Assembly (NCBI GenBank): GCA_903843705.1
Contig: CAIMQW010000093.1
Coordinates: 1 to 64,000, forward strand
From: an uncultured Holophagaceae bacterium
GTDB lineage: Bacteria; Acidobacteriota; Holophagae; Holophagales; Holophagaceae
DNA: 64,000 nt
Direction: 5' to 3'
The notes under the pieces were generated by a model that was not told where the DNA came from, did no database searches, and was given only the letters and a program-made list of their open reading frames with translations. The position numbers and the translations under genes are program-made. Below, one piece after another: positions 18,821 through 32,027 of the stretch; position 1 is the first letter of the stretch; each line of letters starts with the position of its first letter.

Positions 18821-19609
18821 TCAGCGGCCCCGGAGTGCCACCAGCAGCGCCATAGCAACCAGCAGCACAGAGAAGAACTGCTTCAGCCGGCCGCCCGGCA
18901 GGCGGGTGGCCACTTTCGCTCCGACCAGCGCCCCAATCGCGAAGCCCACGGCCACGCCGCCGATGATCAGCCAGGGCAGGCCGCCCTGGGCCCTGCTGTA
19001 GATGTAGACCGCCGGCAAACCGATGGGCGGCAGCAGCATCATGAGGCTGGCGAGTTGGGCCTCGTGCTGGGTCATTCGAAACCGCGCAGCCAGCAGGGGG
19101 ATGACCACCACCGCGCCGCCCAGACCCGTTAGACCCGAGACCAGGCCCGCCAGCGCGCCAATGGGCAGTCCCTGGGACCAGAGCCCCCGATGTACTTCCA
19201 GAGGCTCGGCCTCACGGTCCACGGCGGGCAACTCCAGGCGGAGGTGGGTCCGGATAGCGAGGAACAGCAGGAAAGCCGCGAAGCCATAGCGCAGCAGCCA
19301 GGAGGGGATGCCGTTGGCCACCAGGGAGCCACCCGTGACGCCGAACAGGAAGCCCAGGATCAACACGCCCACCAGTGGCAGGCTGGAGGCCACCCCCCGC
19401 CGGTGGTACTGCAGTACCGCCGGCAGCCCCGTCGGCAGCAGCATGGCCGCCAGGGTGGCGCCCTGGGCCCGGTGTTGGTCCAGGCCCAGGATCGTACCCA
19501 GCAGGGGCACCATGACCAGGCCGCCGCCCACCCCGAACAGCCCGGCCAGAAGCCCGCCACTCAAGCCGGTACCTAGGCCCGCCAGCAGGTGGTTCGTGTC
19601 CATGAGCAT
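18821..19609 (-). CDS. Sulfite exporter TauE/SafE family (TSUP) membrane protein
   Basis: GLGTGLSGGLLAGLFGVGGGLVMVPLLGTILGLDQHRAQGATLAAMLLP...GALAGLVSGLTGLGGAVVVIPLL. Confidence 0.9.
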   Translation of the reverse strand: MLMDTNHLLAGLGTGLSGGLLAGLFGVGGGLVMVPLLGTILGLDQHRAQGATLAAMLLPTGLPAVLQYHRRGVASSLPLVGVLILGFLFGVTGGSLVANGIPSWLLRYGFAAFLLFLAIRTHLRLELPAVDREAEPLEVHRGLWSQGLPIGALAGLVSGLTGLGGAVVVIPLLAARFRMTQHEAQLASLMMLLPPIGLPAVYIYSRAQGGLPWLIIGGVAVGFAIGALVGAKVATRLPGGRLKQFFSVLLVAMALLVALRGR

Positions 19610-20485
19610 GCACTCTCCCTCCCGGGATTCTGGCGCATTGCGGGCGCCGGCGCGACCAGGGACCGCTCTGACGGCTGCTCGTGGTCCAATGGAGGTCCGG
19701 AGGCCCCTGTGCAGGTCCAGCTTAACGAGGAAGTGGTGCTCGACAGCCGTCGGGCCGTCTGGCTGCCCCGGCACAAGACCCTGGTGCTCTCGGACCTCTT
19801 TTTCGGCCTGGGCGCAGCCCGCCGCCGCCGCCCCGACCCCATGCCCGCCACACCTCAGATGGAGATTTGGGAGCGGGTCTTCAGCCTCCTGGACGAGTAC
19901 GCGCCGGAGCAGGTGGCCCTCCTGGGGGACCTCAAGCCCAGCCAGGGCACCGTGGAGGGCGAGGAGGCCGACGAGCTCCGCACCATCTTCCGCAAGCTCA
20001 AGGGTGGCGGCCGCAAGGTGATCCAGGTGGTGGGCCACCCGGACCGCAGCAGTGGCCCGGCGCTGGACGGCACCGGCATCGTGCCCGTGGAGCAGCACCG
20101 CGTGGGCCCCTTCACCCTCATGCATCGCCGCCGCATCTTTGTCTATCCCCGCCACGACCCGTCCACAGGCTTCTGGATCAATGGCGGCGTGCACCCCCTC
20201 TTTGCAGTGCCCAGCCCCGGCCCCCAGGGCGAGCCTGACTGGTTGCGCCTGCCTGCCTTCCTCTACACCGGCTTCGCGCTGGTGATGCCGCCCTTCGTGA
20301 GCTACGCCCAGGGCTTCGAGGTGATCCAGCCCGAGCGTCTGCCCCGCCAGGCTCGGGTCTGGAAGCTGCTCGCGGACCGCCTGAGCGCTGTGGATCTGGG
20401 CGAGCTACCGCCCACCCCCGAGCACCTCCGCACCCTCACACGCCCCACCCGGAAGGGCAAGGACCCCAGCAAGGCGGAAGACTAG
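19589..20485 (+). CDS. Calcineurin-like/PdeM-like phosphoesterase homologue with degenerate metal motifs (true start may be GTG near 19709)
   Basis: LVLSDLFFGLG...VALLGDLKPSQ...VIQVVGHPDRS...FWINGGVHPLFAV aligned by eye to PdeM motifs. Confidence 0.6.
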   Translation: MVRVHEHALSLPGFWRIAGAGATRDRSDGCSWSNGGPEAPVQVQLNEEVVLDSRRAVWLPRHKTLVLSDLFFGLGAARRRRPDPMPATPQMEIWERVFSLLDEYAPEQVALLGDLKPSQGTVEGEEADELRTIFRKLKGGGRKVIQVVGHPDRSSGPALDGTGIVPVEQHRVGPFTLMHRRRIFVYPRHDPSTGFWINGGVHPLFAVPSPGPQGEPDWLRLPAFLYTGFALVMPPFVSYAQGFEVIQPERLPRQARVWKLLADRLSAVDLGELPPTPEHLRTLTRPTRKGKDPSKAED

Positions 20486-20492
20486 GGCCCGG

Positions 20493-20975
20493 CTACTTCT
20501 TCTTGGCCTTGGCCGCGGGCACCCCGCCGCGCACGACCCGGCCATCGTCCAGGGTGAGCTCCCAGCCCAGGCGGTCGCCCTTCTTCAGGCCCAGGCGCTT
20601 GAAGGTGCCCGCCGCGAACTCGACGAAGTGCCTAGAGGAAACCGATCCCCCGTAGCTGGGACAGTCATCCCCGCGCATGGGGCTGCAGGGGGGAACGTGC
20701 TCGGCGGTCTCCACCACCCGGCCCTCAGCATCAACCCAGGCTACGTCCAGGGCGATGAGGCAGTTCTTCATCCAGATCGCATGGTCGCCGTCCGCGGAAT
20801 AGACGAAGAACATGCAGCGGTCCTTCGGCAGGCTCTGGCGGTACATCAAGCCCTTGGCCTTTTCCGGCTCGGTGGCGGCTACCTCGGATATAAAGGCTGT
20901 CTGCTTGAAGGTGACGGTGCCTCCACCTCCCGCCAGCAGGGGGAGGGACAGCAGGACGGCGAGCCAAAAGCGCAT
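20493..20975 (-). CDS. DUF192 domain-containing secreted protein
   Basis: KAKGLMYRQSLPKDRCMFFVYSADGDHAIWMKNCLIALDVAWVDAEGRVV; signal peptide MRFWLAVLLSLPLLAGG. Confidence 0.9.
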   Translation of the reverse strand: MRFWLAVLLSLPLLAGGGGTVTFKQTAFISEVAATEPEKAKGLMYRQSLPKDRCMFFVYSADGDHAIWMKNCLIALDVAWVDAEGRVVETAEHVPPCSPMRGDDCPSYGGSVSSRHFVEFAAGTFKRLGLKKGDRLGWELTLDDGRVVRGGVPAAKAKKK

Positions 20976-21092
20976 GGTGACTCCTCGAAGCAGGGCCGAC
21001 CCGCCGGAGTGGGCCACCCGGGACATGATAACCGGTGGCCTGTGGCACCATGGCGGTGGCGGCCAGGAGGGCGCCCGACCTCCGGGAGACCG

Positions 21093-23522
21093 ATGCGTCT
21101 GGCCGCCGCCATCACCCTGTGCGCCGCCCTCCCGATGTTGGGCGCCCCCGTGGAGGGGCTCCGGGCCGTGCGACTGGCCGCGGGCATCCAAGTGGATGGC
21201 CGCCTAGACGAGCGGGACTGGGCCCGGGCCCCGGTGGCCACGGGCTTCACCCAGGAGTGGCCCATTCGTAGCGGGCCGGCCCACCAGCGCACCGAGGTGC
21301 GCGTGCTCTTCGACGACCGCTTCCTCTACGTGGGGGCCCGGATGCACCACGACCCCGCCCTGGACAAGGGGCCTGCGGACGTGGTCAAGCGCCTCCACCG
21401 GCGGGACCAGGACAGCCTGGGGGACTGGTTTGGGGTGGCCATCGACTCCAACCACGACCACCGCACCGCCATGGTCTTTGAGGTCAATGCCGCCGGGGTC
21501 CAGAAAGACCAGGTGATCTACAACGACGGCAGCTATGACGTGAACTGGGACGGGGTCTGGGAGAGCGGGGTCACTTCCGACGAGGGGGGCTGGACCGCCG
21601 AGCTGAAGATCCCGCTCTCCCTCCTCCGCTTCAAGCCGGGTGAGCAGGCCCAGAGCTGGGGCATCAACTTCAGCCGGGTGGATCAGGGGGTGGTGCGAGA
21701 GTCCAGCCGCTGGATGGTGGTCCCCCGAGGCGGCACCGGCTACGTCAGCCACTTCCCACTCCTGGAGGGCCTGGAGGGCCTCAGCCCCCAGCCTCGGCGG
21801 GAGGTCCTGCCCTACCTGTCGGCCGCCCGGAAATTCGAGACCGCCCGCACCTACGACGACCGCCAATGGGAGGGCCGGGGTGGCCTGGACGCCCGCTGGG
21901 GCCTAAGCACCGCCTCCCAGATTGACCTTAGCGTGCGGCCGGACTTCGGGCAGGTGGAGGTGGACCAGGCAGTGCTGAATCTGGGCACGGTGGAGACCTT
22001 CTTCCCGGAGAAGCGCCCCTTCTTCCTGGAGGGCATGGATATCTTCAGGGTGGCGGGACCGGACCTGCTCTACACCCGCCGCATCGGCCAGGGGCTGGCG
22101 GATCCCGTCCTCGCCACCGGGGAGACCCTGAAGGACCGGCCCAACGCCACGGACATCCTGGCGGCGGCCAAGTACACCGCCAAGTACCCTACAGGCACCC
22201 AGGTGGGCCTCCTGGCCGCCTCGGTGGAGCCGGCCCGGGCCACTGTGCAGGACCCCAGCGGCCAGGACGTCCAGCGGGAGCTGTGGCCCCACACGGCCTA
22301 CGGCATCCTGCGGGTGCAGCAGGTGATGGACGAGCGCGGCAGCTACGTGGGGTTCTTTGCCTCCGCCGTGGACCAGGCGGGACCGGCGGGGCGGGAAGCC
22401 CAGGTCCAGGCCCTGGACTCAGCCTTCAAGAGCGAGGACCGGAGCCGGGTCCTGGAGGTCACCGCCAGCCGCAGCCAGACCGGCACCCAGGCCGCCCAAG
22501 AGCATGGCTGGCGGGGCCGCCTCCGCCTCCACCAGGAGTGGAAGGACGGCTGGGCCCTGGAGGCCCAGGCCATCCAGGCCGGTCGGGCCTACAACCCCAA
22601 CGACTTGGGCTACCTGGGCCGCGCCGACGAGCGCCGCACCTACGCCGCCCTGACCCGGGCCTGGGACCGCAACTGGGGGCCCCTGCTGGCCTGGAGCGCC
22701 GGCCTCAGCCACACCAGCGCCGAGGACCAGGCGGGTCACACCTTCCAGCGCCGCTTCAGCACCTGGGGCCGCACGGACTTCGTGAACTTCTTCTCCCTCT
22801 GGGGCGGAGCGGCCCTGGACCTGCCGGTGGCGGACGACCGGGAGCTTCGGACCTACGCCGACCCCGTGAAGAAATACCTCCCGCGGCCCGCAATCCCCTC
22901 CGCCAACCTGGGCTTCGACACCCCTGCCAACCGACCCTGGTACCTGCGCCTCAGCACCAGCCGGGCCTGGGCCGAGGGCGGCCCCGCCACCTCAGGAACC
23001 CTGTTCCAGAGTGTGAAGCCCGCCACCAACCTGGAGCTCCAGGTCTCCACCTCACTGACCCGGGAGGAGGGTGGTCGCCGCTGGATGGAGACCCCCGTGG
23101 CTACGCCCATCGTGGGCCTGCGCCGCCTCAGCCAGCTCAACCAGACCCTGCGGGTGGCCTACGCCTTCACGCCTCGCCTCACTGTGCAGTTCTTTAGCCA
23201 GTGGTTGGGCGCCAGCTGGCACTCCCGGGACCTGAAGCACTACGTGGATGACCACACCCTGGGGGACGGCCTGCCCTCGGACCAGCCCGCAGGCACCTCG
23301 CCGCAGACCGCCTTCAGCTACCGGGCCTGGAACCTGAACCTCATCACCCGCTGGGAGTTCCGGCCTGGCTCCACCTTCTTCTTCGTCTACACCCATGGTG
23401 CCAACAGCAGCGTCCTCGCCAACGATCACGCCGCCCTGGTGCCGGGACCCGATCTGGCGGTGCTGCGCCACCTGCCCTCGGACGATGTGATCCAGGCCAA
23501 GATCAGCTGGCTGTTCCGTTAG
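21093..23522 (+). CDS. CBM9-like N-terminal plus DUF5916 domain protein (outer-membrane-like)
   Basis: GIQVDGRLDERDWARAPVATGF...TEVRVLFDDRFLYVGARMHHDP...NLGTVETFFPEKRPFFLEGMDIF...LYTRRIG; C-terminal aromatic-rich beta strands ending ISWLFR. Confidence 0.85.
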   Translation: MRLAAAITLCAALPMLGAPVEGLRAVRLAAGIQVDGRLDERDWARAPVATGFTQEWPIRSGPAHQRTEVRVLFDDRFLYVGARMHHDPALDKGPADVVKRLHRRDQDSLGDWFGVAIDSNHDHRTAMVFEVNAAGVQKDQVIYNDGSYDVNWDGVWESGVTSDEGGWTAELKIPLSLLRFKPGEQAQSWGINFSRVDQGVVRESSRWMVVPRGGTGYVSHFPLLEGLEGLSPQPRREVLPYLSAARKFETARTYDDRQWEGRGGLDARWGLSTASQIDLSVRPDFGQVEVDQAVLNLGTVETFFPEKRPFFLEGMDIFRVAGPDLLYTRRIGQGLADPVLATGETLKDRPNATDILAAAKYTAKYPTGTQVGLLAASVEPARATVQDPSGQDVQRELWPHTAYGILRVQQVMDERGSYVGFFASAVDQAGPAGREAQVQALDSAFKSEDRSRVLEVTASRSQTGTQAAQEHGWRGRLRLHQEWKDGWALEAQAIQAGRAYNPNDLGYLGRADERRTYAALTRAWDRNWGPLLAWSAGLSHTSAEDQAGHTFQRRFSTWGRTDFVNFFSLWGGAALDLPVADDRELRTYADPVKKYLPRPAIPSANLGFDTPANRPWYLRLSTSRAWAEGGPATSGTLFQSVKPATNLELQVSTSLTREEGGRRWMETPVATPIVGLRRLSQLNQTLRVAYAFTPRLTVQFFSQWLGASWHSRDLKHYVDDHTLGDGLPSDQPAGTSPQTAFSYRAWNLNLITRWEFRPGSTFFFVYTHGANSSVLANDHAALVPGPDLAVLRHLPSDDVIQAKISWLFR

Positions 23523-24196
23523 CGCGCCGTTGCCAGCAAGGCCTTGAGGCCCACGGGGTAGAGGGGCTCCACCACGGACCTCACGGCGGCGGCGTACTGT
23601 TGGATCTCCCACTGGGCGTGGCCATCTGAGCGGAGGCGGATGAAGTGGGCCACGGCCTGGAGGCTCACGGTCCAGTAGACCTCCGAGTAGAGGCCCAGGG
23701 GCAGCACGCAGCGGGCCTGCTCCCGGCAGACGCCCAGCGACAACAGCTCCTTGTAGTGCGCCACGGCACCACGACAGCTCTCCAGGTAGGTGACCATGGC
23801 CTGCTCCCGGTTGGCCACGTCGATGGCCCCCTCGCTGCCCTGCTTGTTCACCTTTGCCTGCCGGCGGAACGCCTCGGGCACGAAGAACTCGTCCTCAGGG
23901 AACTCCACATATCGGCCGGAGATCTCATTAAACTCCGACGCAATGCGGTGCTTCATCCACTGCCGGAAGACGAAGATTGGGGCCTTCACGTGGAGGGTGA
24001 GGGCCGTGTGGCGGAAGGGCGAGGTGTGCTCGTGCGCTGCCAGGTAGTCCACCAGCTTGGCGTCGGCTTCCTCGAAGGTCTCCTTGGTCTTACCGAAGGA
24101 GACCCGGGCTGCATTCACCACACTGAGGTCGGACCCCATGTGGTCGACGAGGCGCACGAAGCCTTTGTCGAGGACCTTGATCTCGGGGTTCGTCAT
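23519..24196 (-). CDS. thyX: FAD-dependent thymidylate synthase
   Basis: [22 protein letters not shown] (ThyX motif region), [41 protein letters not shown]. Confidence 0.96.
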   Translation of the reverse strand: MTNPEIKVLDKGFVRLVDHMGSDLSVVNAARVSFGKTKETFEEADAKLVDYLAAHEHTSPFRHTALTLHVKAPIFVFRQWMKHRIASEFNEISGRYVEFPEDEFFVPEAFRRQAKVNKQGSEGAIDVANREQAMVTYLESCRGAVAHYKELLSLGVCREQARCVLPLGLYSEVYWTVSLQAVAHFIRLRSDGHAQWEIQQYAAAVRSVVEPLYPVGLKALLATAR

Positions 24197-24291
24197 GGGC
24201 GGGCTCCGGGTCTCAGGGTATCGCGGCGGAGGGGGCCCGTCCCCTCCCGGACCGGCGCCCCCTGGTATCCTGGGGGCCAACCGGAGTCCCC

Positions 24292-24939
24292 ATGCGCTTT
24301 TTTATCGATACCGCCAACATCGACGAGATCAAGCGCATCAACGCGCTCGGCGTCCTGGACGGCGTGACCACCAACCCCAGCCTCATCGCCAAGGAAACAG
24401 GCAAGCCCTTCGAGGAAATCATCGCGGAGATCTGCGGCATCGTGGACGGCCCCATCAGCGCCGAGGTCATCGGCCTGGAGGCCCCGGGCATGATCGAGGA
24501 GGGCCGCCGCCTTGCGAAGATCCACAAGAATGTCGTGGTGAAGCTGCCCCTCATCGCCGAGGGCCTCAAGGCCTGCAAGGCCCTCACAGCCGAAGGCATC
24601 CGCACCAACGTCACTCTTTGCTTCAGCTCCACCCAGGCCCTCATGGCCGCCAAGGCTGGCGCCACCTATGTGTCGCCCTTTGTGGGCCGCCTGGACGACA
24701 TCAACCTCGACGGCATGGAGCTGATCCGCGAGATCTGCGCCATCTATGAGAACTACGACTTCGATACCCAGTGCCTGGCCGCCAGCATCCGCAGCCCCCG
24801 GCATGTCACCGAATCCGCCCTGGCCGGCGCCCATGTGGCCACCATCCCCACCAAGGTCTTCGACCAGATGCTGAAGCACCCTCTCACCGACAAGGGCGTC
24901 GAAGGCTTCTTGGCGGATTGGAAAAAGAGCGGGCGGTAG
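24292..24939 (+). CDS. Transaldolase / fructose-6-phosphate aldolase family
   Basis: [35 protein letters not shown]...[13 protein letters not shown]...[32 protein letters not shown]. Confidence 0.95.
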   Translation: MRFFIDTANIDEIKRINALGVLDGVTTNPSLIAKETGKPFEEIIAEICGIVDGPISAEVIGLEAPGMIEEGRRLAKIHKNVVVKLPLIAEGLKACKALTAEGIRTNVTLCFSSTQALMAAKAGATYVSPFVGRLDDINLDGMELIREICAIYENYDFDTQCLAASIRSPRHVTESALAGAHVATIPTKVFDQMLKHPLTDKGVEGFLADWKKSGR

Positions 24940-25054
24940 GGCTCCCCTATACGAATCGTAAAGGCAACCGACCGCCGGGTTCATTCGTGACCAGGTTCTC
25001 CGGTGATCTCAGTACCATGGCCCCTGCCCGGTTCCGGGCCCCGAGGTGCTGTCC

Positions 25055-26914
<1,860 letters not shown>

Positions 26915-27034
26915 CCGCCCAGCACCTACCAGGGGCTCCCGGCGCACTCGGATGCCCGGCTCGCCGGAGGTCCGGTTAAACTGGTTGGTGAACCCCATTT
27001 ATCGACAGCCTTTTTCACCATCGGGAGCCCCCTC

Positions 27035-28573
<1,539 letters not shown>

Positions 28574-28622
28574 CCCATCTGACACAAGCGGTAGGATGCG
28601 GGAACCCCTTCCTGGAGTTCCT

Positions 28623-29225
28623 GTGCGATTGCTTGCCTGCTGCCTGCTGGCCCTCCCGCTCCTTTCTCAGGCCCTGGAGGAAGGCTCCTTCCGGGGTGAC
28701 CCCAAGCACCTCGCTGCCGCCTGTGCAGACCGGGCCCGGCTGCTGCGCCCCAAGGACGCCAAGATGCTCGCCGAGTACGGGCGCTCCTTCCTGGTGGCTG
28801 GCGAGCGAGCTAAGGCCGAGGAGTGCTTCCAGGCGGCTCGCATTGAAAGCCCCAAGGACGCGGACGTCCACCGCCTCATCGCTTTAGCCTGGCTGCGGGG
28901 CGGCCAGCGCACCGAGGCCCTGAAGGCCATCGCCGACATGCAGACCCTGGACCCCAAGGCCAAGAACGCCTTCACCCGCGCGGCGGTGAACCTGCAGGAC
29001 TTCGGGCTCGCCAAAGAGGCGGACACACTCATGGAGCGGGCCTGGATCCTGGATCCCTCCGACTGGCAAAACTGCATCTTCTTCGGCCGTGCAGCCCTGC
29101 GGAAGGCCCGTCGGGAAGCGGCCGCCAAGTGGTTCTCCCGGGCGACCCAGGCCAAGCCCACGGAGGAGCGCATGTGGAACGCCGTCGCCCTCGCCTACGC
29201 CGACAACGGCGCCGAACCGAACTAG
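28623..29225 (+). CDS. Secreted TPR-like protein (copy 1)
   Basis: Signal MRLLACCLLALPLLSQA; RPKDAKMLAEYGRSFLVAGERAKAEECFQAARIESPKDADVHRLIALAWL. GTG start. Confidence 0.6.
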   Translation: MRLLACCLLALPLLSQALEEGSFRGDPKHLAAACADRARLLRPKDAKMLAEYGRSFLVAGERAKAEECFQAARIESPKDADVHRLIALAWLRGGQRTEALKAIADMQTLDPKAKNAFTRAAVNLQDFGLAKEADTLMERAWILDPSDWQNCIFFGRAALRKARREAAAKWFSRATQAKPTEERMWNAVALAYADNGAEPN

Positions 29226-29238
29226 CCCCGGGAGTCCC

Positions 29239-29865
29239 ATGCGCGCTGCCCTGCTCCTTTTCGCAACCCTCAGCCTTGCCGGCCAGGGCGCTGCCCCGCT
29301 GCCGGGTCTCGCCTCCTTCGACGAGGCCTTCTTCGCGGGCGACCGGCGCGCCATCCTCGAGGCCTGCGCGGACAAGGCCCGCTCCCTCAAGCCCAAGGAC
29401 GCGAAGTACCTCGCAGAGTGCGGCCGAGCCTACCTGGCGGCCCTGGATAAGCCCAAGGCCGAGGCGGCCTTCCGCGAGGCGGAGCTGCGCGAGCCCAAGG
29501 ACGGTCTCGTGCTGCGGCTCATCGCCCAGGGCTGGCTCAAGCATGGCTACAAGAGCGAGGCGCTGGAGGGCTACGGCAAGATCCTCGTACGCGACCCCAA
29601 AAACAAAGAGGCGGTCAGCCTGGCCGCCGTGGACCTGGCCGAAGTGGGCCTAGTCAATGAGGCCGAGCGTTACATGGGCGCCATGACCCTGCTGGACAAG
29701 GACGCCTGGGAGCGCTTCCTGCAGTTCGGGCGGGCCCTCCTGGTCGCCGGGCAGCGCAAGAAGGCAGCGACCTGGTTCGCCCGCGCCGCCATCCTGAAGC
29801 CCAACGAGGAGAAGCTGTTCCTTGAGCTCTCCCGCATCTTTGCCGAGACCCAGAGCGTCATGTAA
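29239..29865 (+). CDS. Secreted TPR-like protein (copy 2)
   Basis: KPKDAKYLAECGRAYLAALDKPKAEAAFREAELREPKDGLVLRLIAQGWL; clearly paralogous to the preceding gene. Confidence 0.6.
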   Translation: MRAALLLFATLSLAGQGAAPLPGLASFDEAFFAGDRRAILEACADKARSLKPKDAKYLAECGRAYLAALDKPKAEAAFREAELREPKDGLVLRLIAQGWLKHGYKSEALEGYGKILVRDPKNKEAVSLAAVDLAEVGLVNEAERYMGAMTLLDKDAWERFLQFGRALLVAGQRKKAATWFARAAILKPNEEKLFLELSRIFAETQSVM

Positions 29866-30743
29866 TGCCGGCCTACCTGCGCAAGGTCTTCCTGGATCCC
29901 GAAGGCGCCCTCCGGAATGGCTGGAAGGCCCTGAGCTACTTCCTGCTGGTGGTGGCCCTGAGCCTGCTCCTCACGCCCGTCTACCGCCTGCTGCCACGCC
30001 CCCTCCGGGCCGGGTTCCCGGCCCAGGGGACCGGAGTCCTGGCCTGCCTCGCCGCCGCCTGGTGCTTTCTCCGCACCGAGGGCGCCCCGCTGGGCTCCCT
30101 CGGACTCCGCCTCAACGGTCGCTTCCTGAGCCACCTGCTCCTCGGCACCCTGGGTGGCTGCGCGCTCATCGGAGCCGCGGCCGGGCTGGTCTGGTCCCTG
30201 GGGGGTCTGCACTGGACCCGCACGCCCGGGGTGGGCATTGCCCCCCTCGCCAAGGCCGCGTGGCTCTTCCTTGCTGTCGCCCTCTTCGAGGAGCTGCTCT
30301 TCCGTGGCTACGCCTTCCAGCGGGCCGCCCGGGGCCTAGGTTTCACGGGTGCCCAGACGGCCTTTGCGCTGATCTTCGCCCTGCTCCACTGGGGCAATCC
30401 GGGCATGGCCGGCGCGACCAGGGCCTGGGCCACGGTGAACATCGCCCTGGCGGCGCTGCTGCTGGGCTTTTGCTGGCGCCGCACCGGGAGCCTCGCCCTC
30501 CCCATTGGCGTGCACCTCGGCTGGAACTGGACCCAGGGCAGCCTGCTCGGCTTCGGCGTCAGCGGCACCGCCAGCCAGGGCTGGTGGACGCCCGTCTTCC
30601 ACGGCCGGCCCGAGTGGCTGACAGGCGGCAGCTTCGGCCTGGAAGCGAGCCTTCCTGGTGTCTTGGTGTGCGGAGCGGCGGTGCTGGCGCTGGGGGCCTG
30701 GAAGGGCTCTACCGGCGGTGCTTCCACTGCTTCGGAGTCTTGA
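29865..30743 (+). CDS. CPBP family intramembrane glutamic endopeptidase
   Basis: FEELLFRGYAFQ...ALIFALLHWGNP...LPIGVHLGWNW; multiple TM segments. Confidence 0.92.
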   Translation: MPAYLRKVFLDPEGALRNGWKALSYFLLVVALSLLLTPVYRLLPRPLRAGFPAQGTGVLACLAAAWCFLRTEGAPLGSLGLRLNGRFLSHLLLGTLGGCALIGAAAGLVWSLGGLHWTRTPGVGIAPLAKAAWLFLAVALFEELLFRGYAFQRAARGLGFTGAQTAFALIFALLHWGNPGMAGATRAWATVNIALAALLLGFCWRRTGSLALPIGVHLGWNWTQGSLLGFGVSGTASQGWWTPVFHGRPEWLTGGSFGLEASLPGVLVCGAAVLALGAWKGSTGGASTASES

Positions 30744-31209
30744 TCCCGGCACCCATCACCAGGCGCATCTCGCTGGTGGGCACGAAGCCCATGCGCTGAT
30801 ACATGCCTTCGGCTTCCAGGCTGGCGTGGAGCTCCATGATCTCGATGCCCAGGCCCCGGGCCAGCTCCAGCGCGGCGTCCGTGATGTGTCCCGCCAGGCC
30901 CTTCCGACGGTGGGAAGGCAGCGTGTACAGGTTGAAGAGATAGCCGCGCACAGAGAGCGGTGTCACCGGCGTGGGCAGGGTGTCCTTCAGCAGCAGCAGG
31001 ACACTGACCACCGCCCGCCCGTCCTCCTCGAGGAGCAGGCCGCGGCACTGGCCAGTCACCAGCCAGCCGCGCAACTGGGTACGGAAGGCTTCGCCCATGC
31101 GCTTCAGGCCCTCCTCGGTGCCCATCTCCATGTCGCGGAACATGGCGACGCGATGGGCCACATGGGTTTCCAGATCAGACAGGGTAGAGGTACGCAGTGT
31201 CGGAGTCAT
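30709..31209 (-). CDS. GNAT family N-acetyltransferase
   Basis: VRGYLFNLYTLPSHRRKGLAGHITDAALELARGLGIEIMELHASLEAEGMYQRMGFVPTSEMRL. Confidence 0.9.
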   Translation of the reverse strand: MTPTLRTSTLSDLETHVAHRVAMFRDMEMGTEEGLKRMGEAFRTQLRGWLVTGQCRGLLLEEDGRAVVSVLLLLKDTLPTPVTPLSVRGYLFNLYTLPSHRRKGLAGHITDAALELARGLGIEIMELHASLEAEGMYQRMGFVPTSEMRLVMGAGIKTPKQWKHRR

Positions 31210-31237
31210 GCCACCAGTGTAGGCGGTATCCTGGGCC

Positions 31238-32017
31238 ATGCACTATTCAGCACTTTCGTCCGGCTCCAAGGGAAATTGCCATGCCCTGTCGGATGGCGAA
31301 CGGACGCTGCTCGTCGATGCGGGCATCTCATTGCGCCAGATCCGGGAGCGACTGGAGGTGGTCGGAGGCGACTTCAGCACCATCCAGGCCCTGGCCCTGA
31401 CCCACGAGCACTCCGACCATGTCAGCGCCCTGGGGGTCATCCTCCGGCGCACCCCCTGGGCCATCCTGGCCACCGCCGACACCCGCCGGGCCGTGGAGCA
31501 GGGTCAGCACCTTGAGATCCCCGCCGAGCGCTGGATCGAGGTGGAAGCTGGCCATGCCCTGGACTGGGCAGGCTGGCGCGTGCTGCCCTTCGCCATCCCC
31601 CACGATGCGGCCGACCCCGTGGCCTACCGCGTGGAGGTCGGGGACCTGGCCTGCGCCGTGGTCACGGACCTCGGCCACCCCACGGCCCTGGTGGCGGATC
31701 ACCTCCAGGACCTGGACCTGCTCGCGCTGGAGGCGAACCACGACGTGGACATGCTGCGGGAGGGGGACTACCCCCCCCACCTCAAGGCCCGGATTTTGAG
31801 CCGGGTCGGCCACCTCAGCAATGCCTCCATGGCGGAGCTGCTGGCCCGGGTCTGCTCGCCCCGCTTGCGGCTGCTCATCCTGGCCCATCTGAGCGAGTCC
31901 AACACCCACCCCGACCTGGCCCGGTTCGCGGCGGAAGAGATCCTCCAGGGCACCGCCGTGGCGCTGCATGTCGCCCACCAGCGGAATCCCCTGGCCCTCG
32001 CCCTCCCTTCTGTCTGA
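31238..32017 (+). CDS. MBL-fold metallo-hydrolase (YycJ/WalJ-like)
   Basis: MHYSALSSGSKGNCHALSDGERTLLVDAGISLRQI...LTHEHSDHVSALGVILRR...LEANHDVDMLREGDYP...GHLSN. Confidence 0.93.
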   Translation: MHYSALSSGSKGNCHALSDGERTLLVDAGISLRQIRERLEVVGGDFSTIQALALTHEHSDHVSALGVILRRTPWAILATADTRRAVEQGQHLEIPAERWIEVEAGHALDWAGWRVLPFAIPHDAADPVAYRVEVGDLACAVVTDLGHPTALVADHLQDLDLLALEANHDVDMLREGDYPPHLKARILSRVGHLSNASMAELLARVCSPRLRLLILAHLSESNTHPDLARFAAEEILQGTAVALHVAHQRNPLALALPSV

Positions 32018-32027
32018 GGATCACCTG

